Virus record (IMG/VR): IMGVR_UViG_3300025927_000123
Location: 1 to 27,924 of that record
Source: a virus
DNA length: 27,924 bases
Direction: 5' to 3' (one strand)
Positions within the stretch are counted from its first letter, which is position 1. The number at the start of each line of letters is the position of its first letter. Shown in pieces: positions 7,438 to 12,090 of this stretch. Made by a program: the position numbers and the translations under genes. The notes under the pieces were generated by a model. The model saw only the letters and a program-made list of their open reading frames with translations. It was not told the DNA's origin and did not search any database.

Positions 7438-7632
7438 ATGGTAAATCTAAATAATAGCGAAGCAGCTATGTTGTTTGGGCAAGTCAAAAGCCATTGCAGC
7501 GCGCTAAAGAATTGGATCGCGACTGCAGTTGAAAACGATGATATTGGTCGCGCGAGAGAATTGATCAAAGAATTGCGTGAATATCAGTCGCTATATTCTA
7601 AATTGAATGGTGCTATTAAGTATGGCGATTAG
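7438..7632 (+). CDS. Small helical hypothetical protein
   Basis: The 64-residue protein is almost wholly helical (NNSEAAMLFGQVKSHCSALK, then GRARELIKELREYQSLYSKL) and was not recognised. It may be a small host-interaction or nucleic-acid-binding protein. The start is ATG 10 bases after CTAGAAAGG, as in six other genes here. The hammerhead ribozyme forms its leader. Its TAG stop overlaps the start of the next structured RNA. Confidence 0.65.
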   Translation: MVNLNNSEAAMLFGQVKSHCSALKNWIATAVENDDIGRARELIKELREYQSLYSKLNGAIKYGD

Positions 7633-7711
7633 CAGAGTGGGCCGCTAGTAATAGCGGCTTAATGCACCGGTCGAAAGACTGCTGGTCACAAGTCCAGATA
7701 TTGTGCGTTAA
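7632..7711 (+). ncRNA. Twister-like three-way junction, possibly permuted or decayed
   Basis: Hairpin GCCGCUA-GUAA-UAGCGGC (7641-7658) is preceded by CAGAGUGGGC, identical to the P2/L1/P1 strand of the twister at 8097. It is followed by UUAAUGCACC, like UAA-P2-(G/A)CC. Then come GGUC-GAAA-GACU and CUGG-UCACAAGU-CCAG, the twister P4 hairpin. Read this way the element is a twister circularly permuted within P2. Alternatively UUAAUGCAC (7659-7667) pairs with GUGCGUUAA (7703-7711) to give a plain three-way junction without catalytic loops. The usual AAA before P2 is missing. It occupies the same place as the real ribozymes. Confidence 0.5.
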
Positions 7712-7732
7712 ATCTAGAAAGGATAGGAACAA

Positions 7733-8053
7733 ATGGAAAAACTTTATACAGTCGCCAGTTATGTGGGTGACTATCCTCTTGAGAATCAAGATTGGTGGGC
7801 CGAAGGTTTTACTGATCTACAAGAGGCCATCGATGCTGCTCGTGAGCAGCATAATAAGATGTCGGTTAAGCATGCCGATGTCTATACAATGGTGCTTGAT
7901 TATGAACAAATTGAGGCTGGTGGTGACGATGTTCTGTGGCTTATTCACCAAGACAAGATCAGGATTGGTGAAGATGCAGAAGCATTCGCCAATTACTTGT
8001 CCAGCCGCGAGGATGATGATCCTCTCGGCACGTGGCACGGGAGGAACGAGTGA
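7733..8053 (+). CDS. Small acidic hypothetical protein
   Basis: The 106-residue protein (MEKLYTVASYVGDYPLENQD onward) was not recognised. It is acidic, with a predicted alpha/beta mix and a FTDLQEAIDAAREQHNKM helix as in small YopX-like or immunity-type folds, though no family can be named. The ATG lies 11 bases after CTAGAAAGG. Its leader is the twister-like three-way junction, and a GCCAGGAG hairpin plus a twister follow its stop. Confidence 0.6.
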   Translation: MEKLYTVASYVGDYPLENQDWWAEGFTDLQEAIDAAREQHNKMSVKHADVYTMVLDYEQIEAGGDDVLWLIHQDKIRIGEDAEAFANYLSSREDDDPLGTWHGRNE

Positions 8054-8076
8054 TGACTGACAATGATTGATGTCTA

Positions 8077-8097
8077 CTCCTGGCCGCGCGCCAGGAG
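8077..8097 (+). other. CTCCTGGC/GCCAGGAG hairpin abutting a twister
   Basis: An 8-bp perfect stem with loop CGCGC, made from one inverted pair of the dispersed octamer. Its final G (8097) is also the first base of the twister P1 that follows. After ribozyme cleavage at 8100 it would cap the 3' end of the upstream transcript. Confidence 0.65.
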
Positions 8098-8149
8098 CCT
8101 AATGTAGCCTTTGCCCGTCACAAGCCGGGATGCGAAATACAGAGTGGGC
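8097..8149 (+). ncRNA. Twister self-cleaving ribozyme
   Basis: P1 GCCU (8097-8100) pairs with GGGC (8146-8149). UAA spans 8100-8102. P2 is UGUA (8103-8106) with UACA (8138-8141), then GCC. P4 is CCCG (8114-8117) with CGGG (8126-8129), loop UCACAAGC, followed by AUGCGAAA and then GAG in the 3' L1 strand. The order and conserved bases match the twister consensus. Expected cleavage is U8100/A8101. P1 is short. It lies upstream of CTAGAAAGG and the ATG at 8171. Confidence 0.82.
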
Positions 8150-8170
8150 AACTAGAAAGGACAAGGAACA

Positions 8171-8308
8171 ATGTATTTGCTAATATTGATTGCTGGCGGA
8201 ATGCTGGCAATGGTATCGCTCATGTTCGATGTGGCTGTGGCCATTCTCTTTTGGTCAGTCGTCATCATGGGAACCATATTTCTGCTCAGAAATGCGGGAG
8301 TGTTGTAA
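8171..8308 (+). CDS. Small membrane protein (45 aa)
   Basis: The product is nearly all hydrophobic: MYLLILIAGGMLAMV, then VAVAILFWSVVIMGTIFLL, with a short basic end. It probably forms one or two membrane segments. ATG lies 11 bases after CTAGAAAGG, the same spacing as its neighbours, and its TAATG junction couples it to the next gene. A holin-like or superinfection role is possible but there is no direct evidence. Confidence 0.65.
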   Translation: MYLLILIAGGMLAMVSLMFDVAVAILFWSVVIMGTIFLLRNAGVL

Positions 8309-8517
8309 TGCAAGTAACATGGACTGGTGCTCCTCCATCAGAGTGTGATGTTTGCTCCCACAAGATCACAGCTGAATTCTATGATGCCCGAACAAGAACG
8401 GGCCAGTGGGGTTGTCTTTGCCACAATTGTTTCAAGTCTCACGGTGTGGGTCTTGGGCAAGGCAAAGGCCAGCATTACGAAAAGCTGGGTAGCGCATGGG
8501 TGAAAGTCAATGGCTAA
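8308..8517 (+). CDS. Small zinc-ribbon-like protein
   Basis: The 69-residue protein starts MQVTWTGAPPSECDVCSHK. Two cysteine pairs, CDVC near residue 14 and CLCHNC near 37, form a four-cysteine zinc site around a beta segment. The glycine-rich end (GVGLGQGKGQHYEKLG) recurs in many phage zinc proteins that bind nucleic acid or act as adaptors. The start overlaps the previous stop (TAATG), which is preferred to the in-frame upstream start at 8251. It overlaps the next gene by 8 bases. Confidence 0.7.
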   Translation: MQVTWTGAPPSECDVCSHKITAEFYDARTRTGQWGCLCHNCFKSHGVGLGQGKGQHYEKLGSAWVKVNG

Positions 8518-8740
8518 ATCCCCGATACAACAACGCGACGTTCATATCGCAAAGTTGGAGGCGCTCATTCGCGCTATCCAAGATGCGTTGAATACTTGCG
8601 AAACTGGCGATAATCTAGTGTCTGTCGCTAGAGCGGCACATCAAGCCGAACTCGTAATGTCCAAGATCACGAATATCGTTGACGGATATACTCATGTCAA
8701 CGAATGGGAGGATGTGGATAACGATTCCGCTCCGCTCTAG
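8510..8740 (+). CDS. Small helical hypothetical protein
   Basis: The 76-residue protein is predicted to form two helices (QRDVHIAKLEALIRAIQDAL and VSVARAAHQAELVMSKI) with an acidic tail (EWEDVDNDSAPL). The family is not recognised. ATG overlaps the end of the zinc protein gene, so both are co-translated with the membrane protein gene as a three-gene unit. A strong hairpin begins 7 bases past the stop. Confidence 0.6.
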   Translation: MAKSPIQQRDVHIAKLEALIRAIQDALNTCETGDNLVSVARAAHQAELVMSKITNIVDGYTHVNEWEDVDNDSAPL

Positions 8741-8746
8741 CCTATC

Positions 8747-8895
8747 CTCCCGCGCCTAGGCGAGCGTAGCCTAGGACTAGGCGCGGGAGCCTCCCGCTAG
8801 ACGCCCTAGGGACGATCCTAGGGCCGTAGAACGGAGGGGGCCGCTACCCTAGGCGCGGATCCTCTAGCCTACGCCTCTAGCGCGATCCTAGAGGC
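8747..8895 (+). other. CTAG-dense hairpin array
   Basis: About 150 noncoding bases carry roughly ten CTAG tetranucleotides as arms of hairpins. CTCCCGCGCCTAG (8747-8759) pairs perfectly with 8777-8789. CCCTAGG (8804-8810) pairs with 8817-8823. GCCTCTAG (8873-8880) pairs with 8888-8895, ending exactly where the twister P1 begins. It is probably a 3'-protecting structure for the upstream mRNA. It is not a U-tract terminator. Confidence 0.55.
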
Positions 8896-8952
8896 TTCTC
8901 TAAACCGCCATCGTCTGGTCCCAAGTCCAGAGTGCGAAAGGTGAGGGGAGAA
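8896..8952 (+). ncRNA. Twister self-cleaving ribozyme
   Basis: This is the clearest of the set. P1 UUCUCU (8896-8901) pairs with GGAGAA plus a G-U (8947-8952). UAA is at 8901-8903. P2 is ACC (8904-8906) with GGU (8940-8942), then GCC (8907-8909). P4 is CUGG (8915-8918) with CCAG (8927-8930) and loop UCCCAAGU, followed by AGUGCGAAA and GAGG. Expected cleavage is U8901/A8902. It abuts the 8873-8895 hairpin and precedes CTAGAAAGG and ATG 8975. Confidence 0.9.
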
Positions 8953-8974
8953 TGATCTAGAAAGGAACGGAACA

Positions 8975-9283
8975 ATGGCAATGATTTGGATAATGATGCA
9001 TCCGCGTGCTACCCATGATATGCTGGGATTCATTCCTGGCTTTCTGGATGAAAATGATCCGCGTTCTGCTAAGGAACAAATACATGCCAACTACATCTCT
9101 GGTTGGCATACTTTCCAGGGATTCAAGATGGCCGACAATGGCAATCTTCTGTATCCTGGTGATCCGCCAACAAGACTGCTCGCGATGACACACTTGCGAA
9201 ACGAAACCATCTTGTTCTATGAACATGATTGGTTGGCAATAATGCAGCGTGATGGTTCTTTTGAAGTTGCGAGGATTGACTAA
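8975..9283 (+). CDS. Hypothetical protein
   Basis: The 102-residue protein starts MAMIWIMMHPRATHDMLGFI and mixes strand and helix, with an aromatic-rich second half (ILFYEHDWLAIMQRDGSFEV). No family was recognised. ATG lies 10 bases after CTAGAAAGG and the leader is a twister ribozyme. It ends directly against the next start (TAA then ATG), so the two genes form a pair. Confidence 0.65.
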   Translation: MAMIWIMMHPRATHDMLGFIPGFLDENDPRSAKEQIHANYISGWHTFQGFKMADNGNLLYPGDPPTRLLAMTHLRNETILFYEHDWLAIMQRDGSFEVARID

Positions 9284-9481
9284 ATGACGCCAGAAGAACT
9301 GAATGAGCGATTATTGGATATAATATCTGAAAATCGCAAACTGCAACGACATATCAATGTCCAAATGATGACGATACTTTCAAGTATCATCGAGCGCCTT
9401 GATAACAATGAGCTTGATGAAGCTATGGATGTATTGAAAACTGTGCATGCACTATATGTGCATAAAGTAGCTGGTGACTAA
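9284..9481 (+). CDS. Small helical hypothetical protein
   Basis: The 65-residue protein is wholly helical and partly coiled-coil-like (NERLLDIISENRKLQRHI). The family is not recognised. The start abuts the preceding stop, with GAGG about 10 bases upstream inside the previous gene, so translation is coupled. A perfect 11-bp hairpin and a twister ribozyme follow. Confidence 0.6.
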   Translation: MTPEELNERLLDIISENRKLQRHINVQMMTILSSIIERLDNNELDEAMDVLKTVHALYVHKVAGD

Positions 9482-9490
9482 ACTGGTGAA

Positions 9491-9517
9491 CCTAGGCCCT
9501 ATACGCTAGGGCCTAGG
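9491..9517 (+). other. Perfect 11-bp intergenic hairpin
   Basis: CCTAGGCCCTA pairs with TAGGGCCTAGG around loop TACGC. No U-run follows. It precedes the twister at 9532 by 14 bases and would shield the 3' end of the upstream message after cleavage. Confidence 0.65.
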
Positions 9518-9531
9518 CGCGCTAGACTATC

Positions 9532-9587
9532 GCTTAGTAATGTAGCCAATGGCGGTGGCCAGCCCGCAAGTAATACAGAGCCAAGGC
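9532..9587 (+). ncRNA. Twister self-cleaving ribozyme
   Basis: P1 GCUUAG (9532-9537) pairs with CAAGGC (9582-9587) with one A-A mismatch and one G-U. UAA is at 9538-9540. P2 is UGUA (9541-9544) with UACA (9574-9577), then GCC (9545-9547). P4 is GCGG (9552-9555) with CCGC (9564-9567) and loop UGGCCAGC, then AAGUAA and GAG. The loop has CAGC where the consensus has AAGC, so it is the most divergent of the four. Expected cleavage is U9538/A9539. It precedes CTAGAAAGG and ATG 9610. Confidence 0.75.
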
Positions 9588-9609
9588 AATCTAGAAAGGG
9601 ACAGGAACA

Positions 9610-9903
9610 ATGGAAGATGAAAGGCGGAATCGGCAAAGCCTCATAATGCTTGAATTAACTGAGGTGATGAAGACACATTGGGATGCTGCGCTTGCCAAAA
9701 CAATTGCTAGTCCTAATCGCGCCAAACGTATCATGGGCGATGTAGTTGCGGACATCATTATGGCATTATCATGTTCTATTTTAGCTTTTACTATGTCTAT
9801 GATGGATTTGTCTGAAGAAAATATGGAACAATTCATCGAACATTTTGCCGCCGATATGAGAGATCTATATCACAATTATTTGAGGAATGACAATGACCTC
9901 TGA
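9610..9903 (+). CDS. Helical hypothetical protein
   Basis: The 97-residue protein starts MEDERRNRQSLIMLELTEVM. A hydrophobic helix near residues 45-63 (VVADIIMALSCSILAFTMSM) could be a membrane segment or a buried helix. An acidic C-terminal helix follows. The family is not recognised. ATG lies 11 bases after CTAGAAAGG behind a twister. It overlaps the next gene by 17 bases. Confidence 0.6.
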   Translation: MEDERRNRQSLIMLELTEVMKTHWDAALAKTIASPNRAKRIMGDVVADIIMALSCSILAFTMSMMDLSEENMEQFIEHFAADMRDLYHNYLRNDNDL

Positions 9904-10102
9904 GGACCGAAACAAAGTCAAACTGCTTTGGGAACAAATTCTCAAGACAGTGAAACGTCCTGATATAGTCATGTTCATCCTCAGCGATATGGATGCTGAT
10001 GGCGACAATAATACCCAAGTAATGACCAACTTGGATAAGATTGATGCCGTTAGATTCATGAATGATATTGCTAGGCTTGCCGGACCCATTGTGCGTAATT
10101 AG
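9887..10102 (+). CDS. Small hypothetical protein
   Basis: The 71-residue protein (MTMTSEDRNKVKLLWEQILK onward) is mainly helical with a short acidic loop (DMDADGDNN) that resembles a calcium-binding loop but is too short to call. GAGGA lies close to the first ATG (9887). A second ATG at 9893 is equally possible. It is translated with the preceding gene through a long overlap. Confidence 0.55.
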   Translation: MTMTSEDRNKVKLLWEQILKTVKRPDIVMFILSDMDADGDNNTQVMTNLDKIDAVRFMNDIARLAGPIVRN

Positions 10103-10117
10103 TCTTTGTCTTGATTC

Positions 10118-10166
10118 CTCCTGGCCGAGAACGCGGGCCAGGAGCGACCAGGACAAAGTGTTCTGG
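10118..10166 (+). other. Double-hairpin processing-like module
   Basis: CTCCTGGCC (10118-10126) pairs with GGCCAGGAG (10136-10144). A three-base CGA linker follows, then CCAGGAC (10148-10154) with GUUCUGG (10160-10166). The same word order (TGATTC, octamer hairpin, CGACCA) recurs at 10550-10586. It takes the place of the ribozyme modules found upstream of earlier genes. Confidence 0.6.
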
Positions 10167-10176
10167 ATGAGGAACA

Positions 10177-10452
10177 ATGGAGAATACAATGACTCTTAAT
10201 GAGTTGGAAACAGCATATAAACAATGTAGTAAAATTGCAACTCCACATCGAGAACTAAACTTTGATTATCTTCGCAAAATTGCGAAAGATGATGCAATTA
10301 TCAAAGGGACATTGGTGTTCATCGAAGAACACAATACTGGATATGCCGGTCATTTGGAACGTTGGATAATAGTTATTCCAACGAAAGATGAAAAAACAAT
10401 ATCAGTTCAAATTGATCTTCTGCCAGGACAAATCAAAAATGCCTCCCGCTGA
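10177..10452 (+). CDS. Hypothetical protein
   Basis: The 91-residue protein starts MENTMTLNELETAYKQCSK and has an alpha/beta pattern ending in strands (ERWIIVIPTKDEKTISVQI). The family is not recognised. GAGGAACA precedes ATG 10177. A second in-frame ATG lies four codons in. It overlaps the following small membrane gene by 14 bases. Confidence 0.6.
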   Translation: MENTMTLNELETAYKQCSKIATPHRELNFDYLRKIAKDDAIIKGTLVFIEEHNTGYAGHLERWIIVIPTKDEKTISVQIDLLPGQIKNASR

Positions 10453-10546
10453 TATTATGACAGTAACGATCAGCATATACATGGCTGGATTTATCTTTGC
10501 TAGTCTAGCTATAGTATTTCTGGGGTGGTTACTCAGTAAACTATGA
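10439..10546 (+). CDS. Small membrane protein (35 aa)
   Basis: MPPADIMTVTISIYMAGFIF is followed by ASLAIVFLGWLLSKL, giving a single hydrophobic span with a short polar N-terminus and a basic end. A CCAGGACAAATC ribosome region precedes it within the upstream gene. It is a separate frame from 10177-10452. Function unknown. The conserved hairpin module starts 9 bases past the stop. Confidence 0.5.
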   Translation: MPPADIMTVTISIYMAGFIFASLAIVFLGWLLSKL

Positions 10547-10554
10547 CGTGATTC

Positions 10555-10597
10555 CTCCTGGCCGGAATACGGGCCAGGAGCGACCACCTCATGGTGG
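10555..10597 (+). other. Double-hairpin processing-like module
   Basis: CTCCTGGCC (10555-10563) pairs with GGCCAGGAG (10572-10580). A CGA linker follows, then CCACC-UCAU-GGUGG (10584-10597), then AAC and CTAGAAAGG. About 35 bases of the first hairpin and its flanks are near-identical to 10110-10150. Confidence 0.6.
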
Positions 10598-10621
10598 AAC
10601 CTAGAAAGGAAAATAAATGAT

Positions 10622-10876
10622 ATGGAAAAGTTACGACTTGTTATCGCCATCAGTATGCTTGCTGTTGGGGCCAATGCACAAACTCTCAATACTAGGAAAG
10701 ACAGTATTGGCCAAACGCACATCGACGGCACTGATCGGAATGGTAACCATTTCTCTGGTATTTCTCGCAGAGATAGTCTTGGTCAAACTCATACTTCTGT
10801 CCGTTCTGACAACAGGACAATAGAATGTATTGGGCGGACTAACTCACTTGGCTATACTCGGCAGGAGTGCCACTAA
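10622..10876 (+). CDS. Secreted repeat protein with signal peptide
   Basis: Residues 1-20 (MEKLRLVIAISMLAVGANAQ) form a signal peptide with an AxA-type cleavage site. The mature 64 residues carry three copies of a (D/N)S(I/L)G(Q/Y)T(H/R) motif and two cysteines (ECIG, QECH) that could form a disulfide. It is likely periplasmic. Similar small exported phage proteins act in superinfection exclusion or lysis control, but this family is not recognised. ATG lies 13 bases after CTAGAAAGG. A competing out-of-frame ATG at 10617 has better spacing but gives an implausible product. Confidence 0.65.
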   Translation: MEKLRLVIAISMLAVGANAQTLNTRKDSIGQTHIDGTDRNGNHFSGISRRDSLGQTHTSVRSDNRTIECIGRTNSLGYTRQECH

Positions 10877-11208
10877 TGGTTACCAATCGGAAACTAAAAT
10901 TGGTTGTCGAGAACTCACAGCCTCGCGCCGGAACCAAATGGCAGGGATTGGACAACATTTTCATCCATCGGTCTCAAATAGAATTGGGAACGAAACTGCT
11001 TAATTTTGGTAGACTAGACCACGACAGTATTTGGGAAGTCCAAACGATATTCTCTGTGTTTGAGAATTCAGGACGCAGAAAGTATTTGGACAATATTGAT
11101 AAATTGAATGATCAAGTTGTATTGAAACGTATCGGCAGTAACGAAACGCGACAAATGACGTTCGTCTATCTATCCTATTCTGCTATATGGAGATTGATGA
11201 ACGAATAG
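10876..11208 (+). CDS. Hypothetical protein
   Basis: The 110-residue protein starts MVTNRKLKLVVENSQPRAGT. It looks alpha/beta with a basic mid-section (SGRRKYLDNIDKL). The family is not recognised. The ATG overlaps the previous stop (TAATG) and AGGAG lies 9 bases upstream. A GTG three codons earlier is less likely. It is co-translated with the exported repeat protein. Confidence 0.6.
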   Translation: MVTNRKLKLVVENSQPRAGTKWQGLDNIFIHRSQIELGTKLLNFGRLDHDSIWEVQTIFSVFENSGRRKYLDNIDKLNDQVVLKRIGSNETRQMTFVYLSYSAIWRLMNE

Positions 11209-11219
11209 CACAGGTTGAC

Positions 11220-11273
11220 GTAGTGAGCGCCAGAAGTAATTCTGGTGGCTCATTACGCCAGCGATAGTGCTGG
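11220..11273 (+). other. Double-hairpin processing-like module
   Basis: A long hairpin, GUAGUGAGC-CCAGAA with UUCUGG-GCUCAUUAC (11220-11256), carries the GCCAGAAG variant. It is followed two bases later by CCAGC-GAUAGU-GCUGG (11258-11273), then AUCTAGAAAGG and ATG 11294. Confidence 0.6.
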
Positions 11274-11293
11274 ATCTAGAAAGGAATGGAACG

Positions 11294-11497
11294 ATGGAAA
11301 ATACTGATATGATCAAACTTGATATAGCGGAAATGATTCTGCGAAGCAACAATTGCAGAATCACTTCGTTTCTCTCCAGTGGCTCTACTCAATATGTGGT
11401 AAAGAAACGCAAATTGAGTATATCGCCAAGCTTTCTCAAAATAGGAACATTGTGTGATTGGATAATCAACAATGAAACCTATATTGAGGGGGCATAA
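11294..11497 (+). CDS. Small hypothetical protein
   Basis: The 67-residue protein starts MENTDMIKLDIAEMILRSNN and continues with a basic stretch (YVVKKRKLSISPSF). It was not recognised. ATG 11294 is chosen over the in-frame 11267 because CTAGAAAGG lies 10 bases upstream. It is followed closely by the coiled-coil gene. Confidence 0.55.
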   Translation: MENTDMIKLDIAEMILRSNNCRITSFLSSGSTQYVVKKRKLSISPSFLKIGTLCDWIINNETYIEGA

Positions 11498-11499
11498 AT

Positions 11500-11685
11500 T
11501 TGGCCAAGAAACCAATTAAGAAAGAATCAGAAACCGACAGAAAAATTCGGTTGCTGGAGAACAAGATCAAGAAAATGGACAAAACGATCAAAGAATTAGA
11601 GCGTAAGATAAATCACGTGTATGATATTGATTCCTCACCAATAAAAGATCAAGATGTATTGAATAAGCCTGCTGTTCAGCCGTAA
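11500..11685 (+). CDS. Small coiled-coil protein
   Basis: The 61-residue, highly charged protein has a heptad pattern (IRLLENKIKKMDKTIKELER) predicting a coiled coil, flanked by basic N-terminal and flexible C-terminal ends. The start codon is TTG, with GAGGGGG about 9 bases before it, two bases after the preceding stop. It may be an oligomerisation or adaptor protein. Not recognised. Confidence 0.5.
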   Translation: MAKKPIKKESETDRKIRLLENKIKKMDKTIKELERKINHVYDIDSSPIKDQDVLNKPAVQP

Positions 11686-11693
11686 CTATATTT

Positions 11694-11737
11694 GGCGCCA
11701 GGAGAATACTTCTGGCGTCGCTTTGCTCGATTGAGCA
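11694..11737 (+). other. Double-hairpin processing-like module
   Basis: GGCGCCAG (11694-11701) pairs with CUGGCGUC (11712-11719). It is followed by UGCUC-GAUU-GAGCA (11724-11737) and then UGAAAGG. It is built like the modules at 10118, 10555 and 11220 and repeats the GCCAGGAGAATACTTCTGGC word seen at 7340. Confidence 0.6.
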
Positions 11738-11754
11738 TGAAAGGAACTGGAACA

Positions 11755-11994
11755 ATGGACAAAACGTTTGACTTGATGGTAGAAGGCACGTCAGATGATC
11801 CATATAAGGTTGCGCCACTTGCTCTTGAATTGAACAATCTTGTTTGGAATGAAGATGTTCCTCCAGATATAGTTGTATTGCCTGGTGGCACTATGCTTAT
11901 CAAAACTGGTAGATATTTGACGTCTGGTAATCATTACTGTTATAGAATAGCAACTGTTGCCTTTTTGATTGAAGGGAAATTGGAGAAAAAATAG
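11755..11994 (+). CDS. Small hypothetical protein
   Basis: The 79-residue protein starts MDKTFDLMVEGTSDDPYKVA. It looks mainly beta (VVLPGGTMLIKTGRYL, ATVAFLIEGK) and was not recognised. ATG 11755 is preferred to the in-frame 11692 because the upstream part encodes the hairpin module and AAAGGAACTGGAACA directly precedes the ATG. Confidence 0.55.
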   Translation: MDKTFDLMVEGTSDDPYKVAPLALELNNLVWNEDVPPDIVVLPGGTMLIKTGRYLTSGNHYCYRIATVAFLIEGKLEKK

Positions 11995-12022
11995 AGGGAT
12001 TTACTTCCCCTTTCGTTCGCGC

Positions 12023-12090
12023 TAGACTTACTCCGCCCTTGGATGGGCAAATGATTTGTAATGGCGCAAATCATTATTGGAGCAAGTCTA
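12023..12090 (+). ncRNA. Three-way-junction leader sequestering SD and start
   Basis: UAGACUU (12023-12029) pairs with AAGUCUA (12084-12090) and UCC (12032-12034) with GGA (12079-12081). They enclose GCCC-UUGGAU-GGGC (12035-12048) and a 9-bp hairpin, AAUGAUUUG with CAAAUCAUU (12050-12058 with 12067-12075). The helix holds the Shine-Dalgarno GGAG (12079-12082) and the A of the ATG at 12090. It is therefore a candidate translational switch: riboswitch, thermosensor or protein-binding leader. No known class was recognised. Confidence 0.55.

Larger units (their letters stand above)
7419..11284 (+). promoter_or_regulatory. Seven copies of the extended ribosome site CTAGAAAGG
   Basis: Exact CTAGAAAGG at 7419, 7714, 8152, 8957, 9591, 10601 and 11276 ends 9-12 bases before the start codons at 7438, 7733, 8171, 8975, 9610, 10622 and 11294. 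It is usually followed by a GGAACAATG-like word. AGAAAGG complements a 16S rRNA 3' tail ending CCUCCUUUCU, found in alphaproteobacteria and Firmicutes but not in enterobacteria. The words are therefore extended Shine-Dalgarno sites. Each follows a ribozyme or hairpin module. Confidence 0.75.

Noticed and set aside
7335-9517. Intergenic hairpins called as intrinsic terminators
   Set aside because: The hairpins at 7335, 8077, 8873 and 9491 have no U-run. Only 12499-12529 in this family does.
10617-10823. Alternative frame with better SD spacing than the exported protein
   Set aside because: The product has no coherent pattern, while the 10622 frame has a signal peptide, repeats and a coupled downstream gene.
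12039-12089. Upstream in-frame start for gene 12090-12491
   Set aside because: The added codons fall wholly in the paired three-way junction, and GGAG is placed for ATG 12090.
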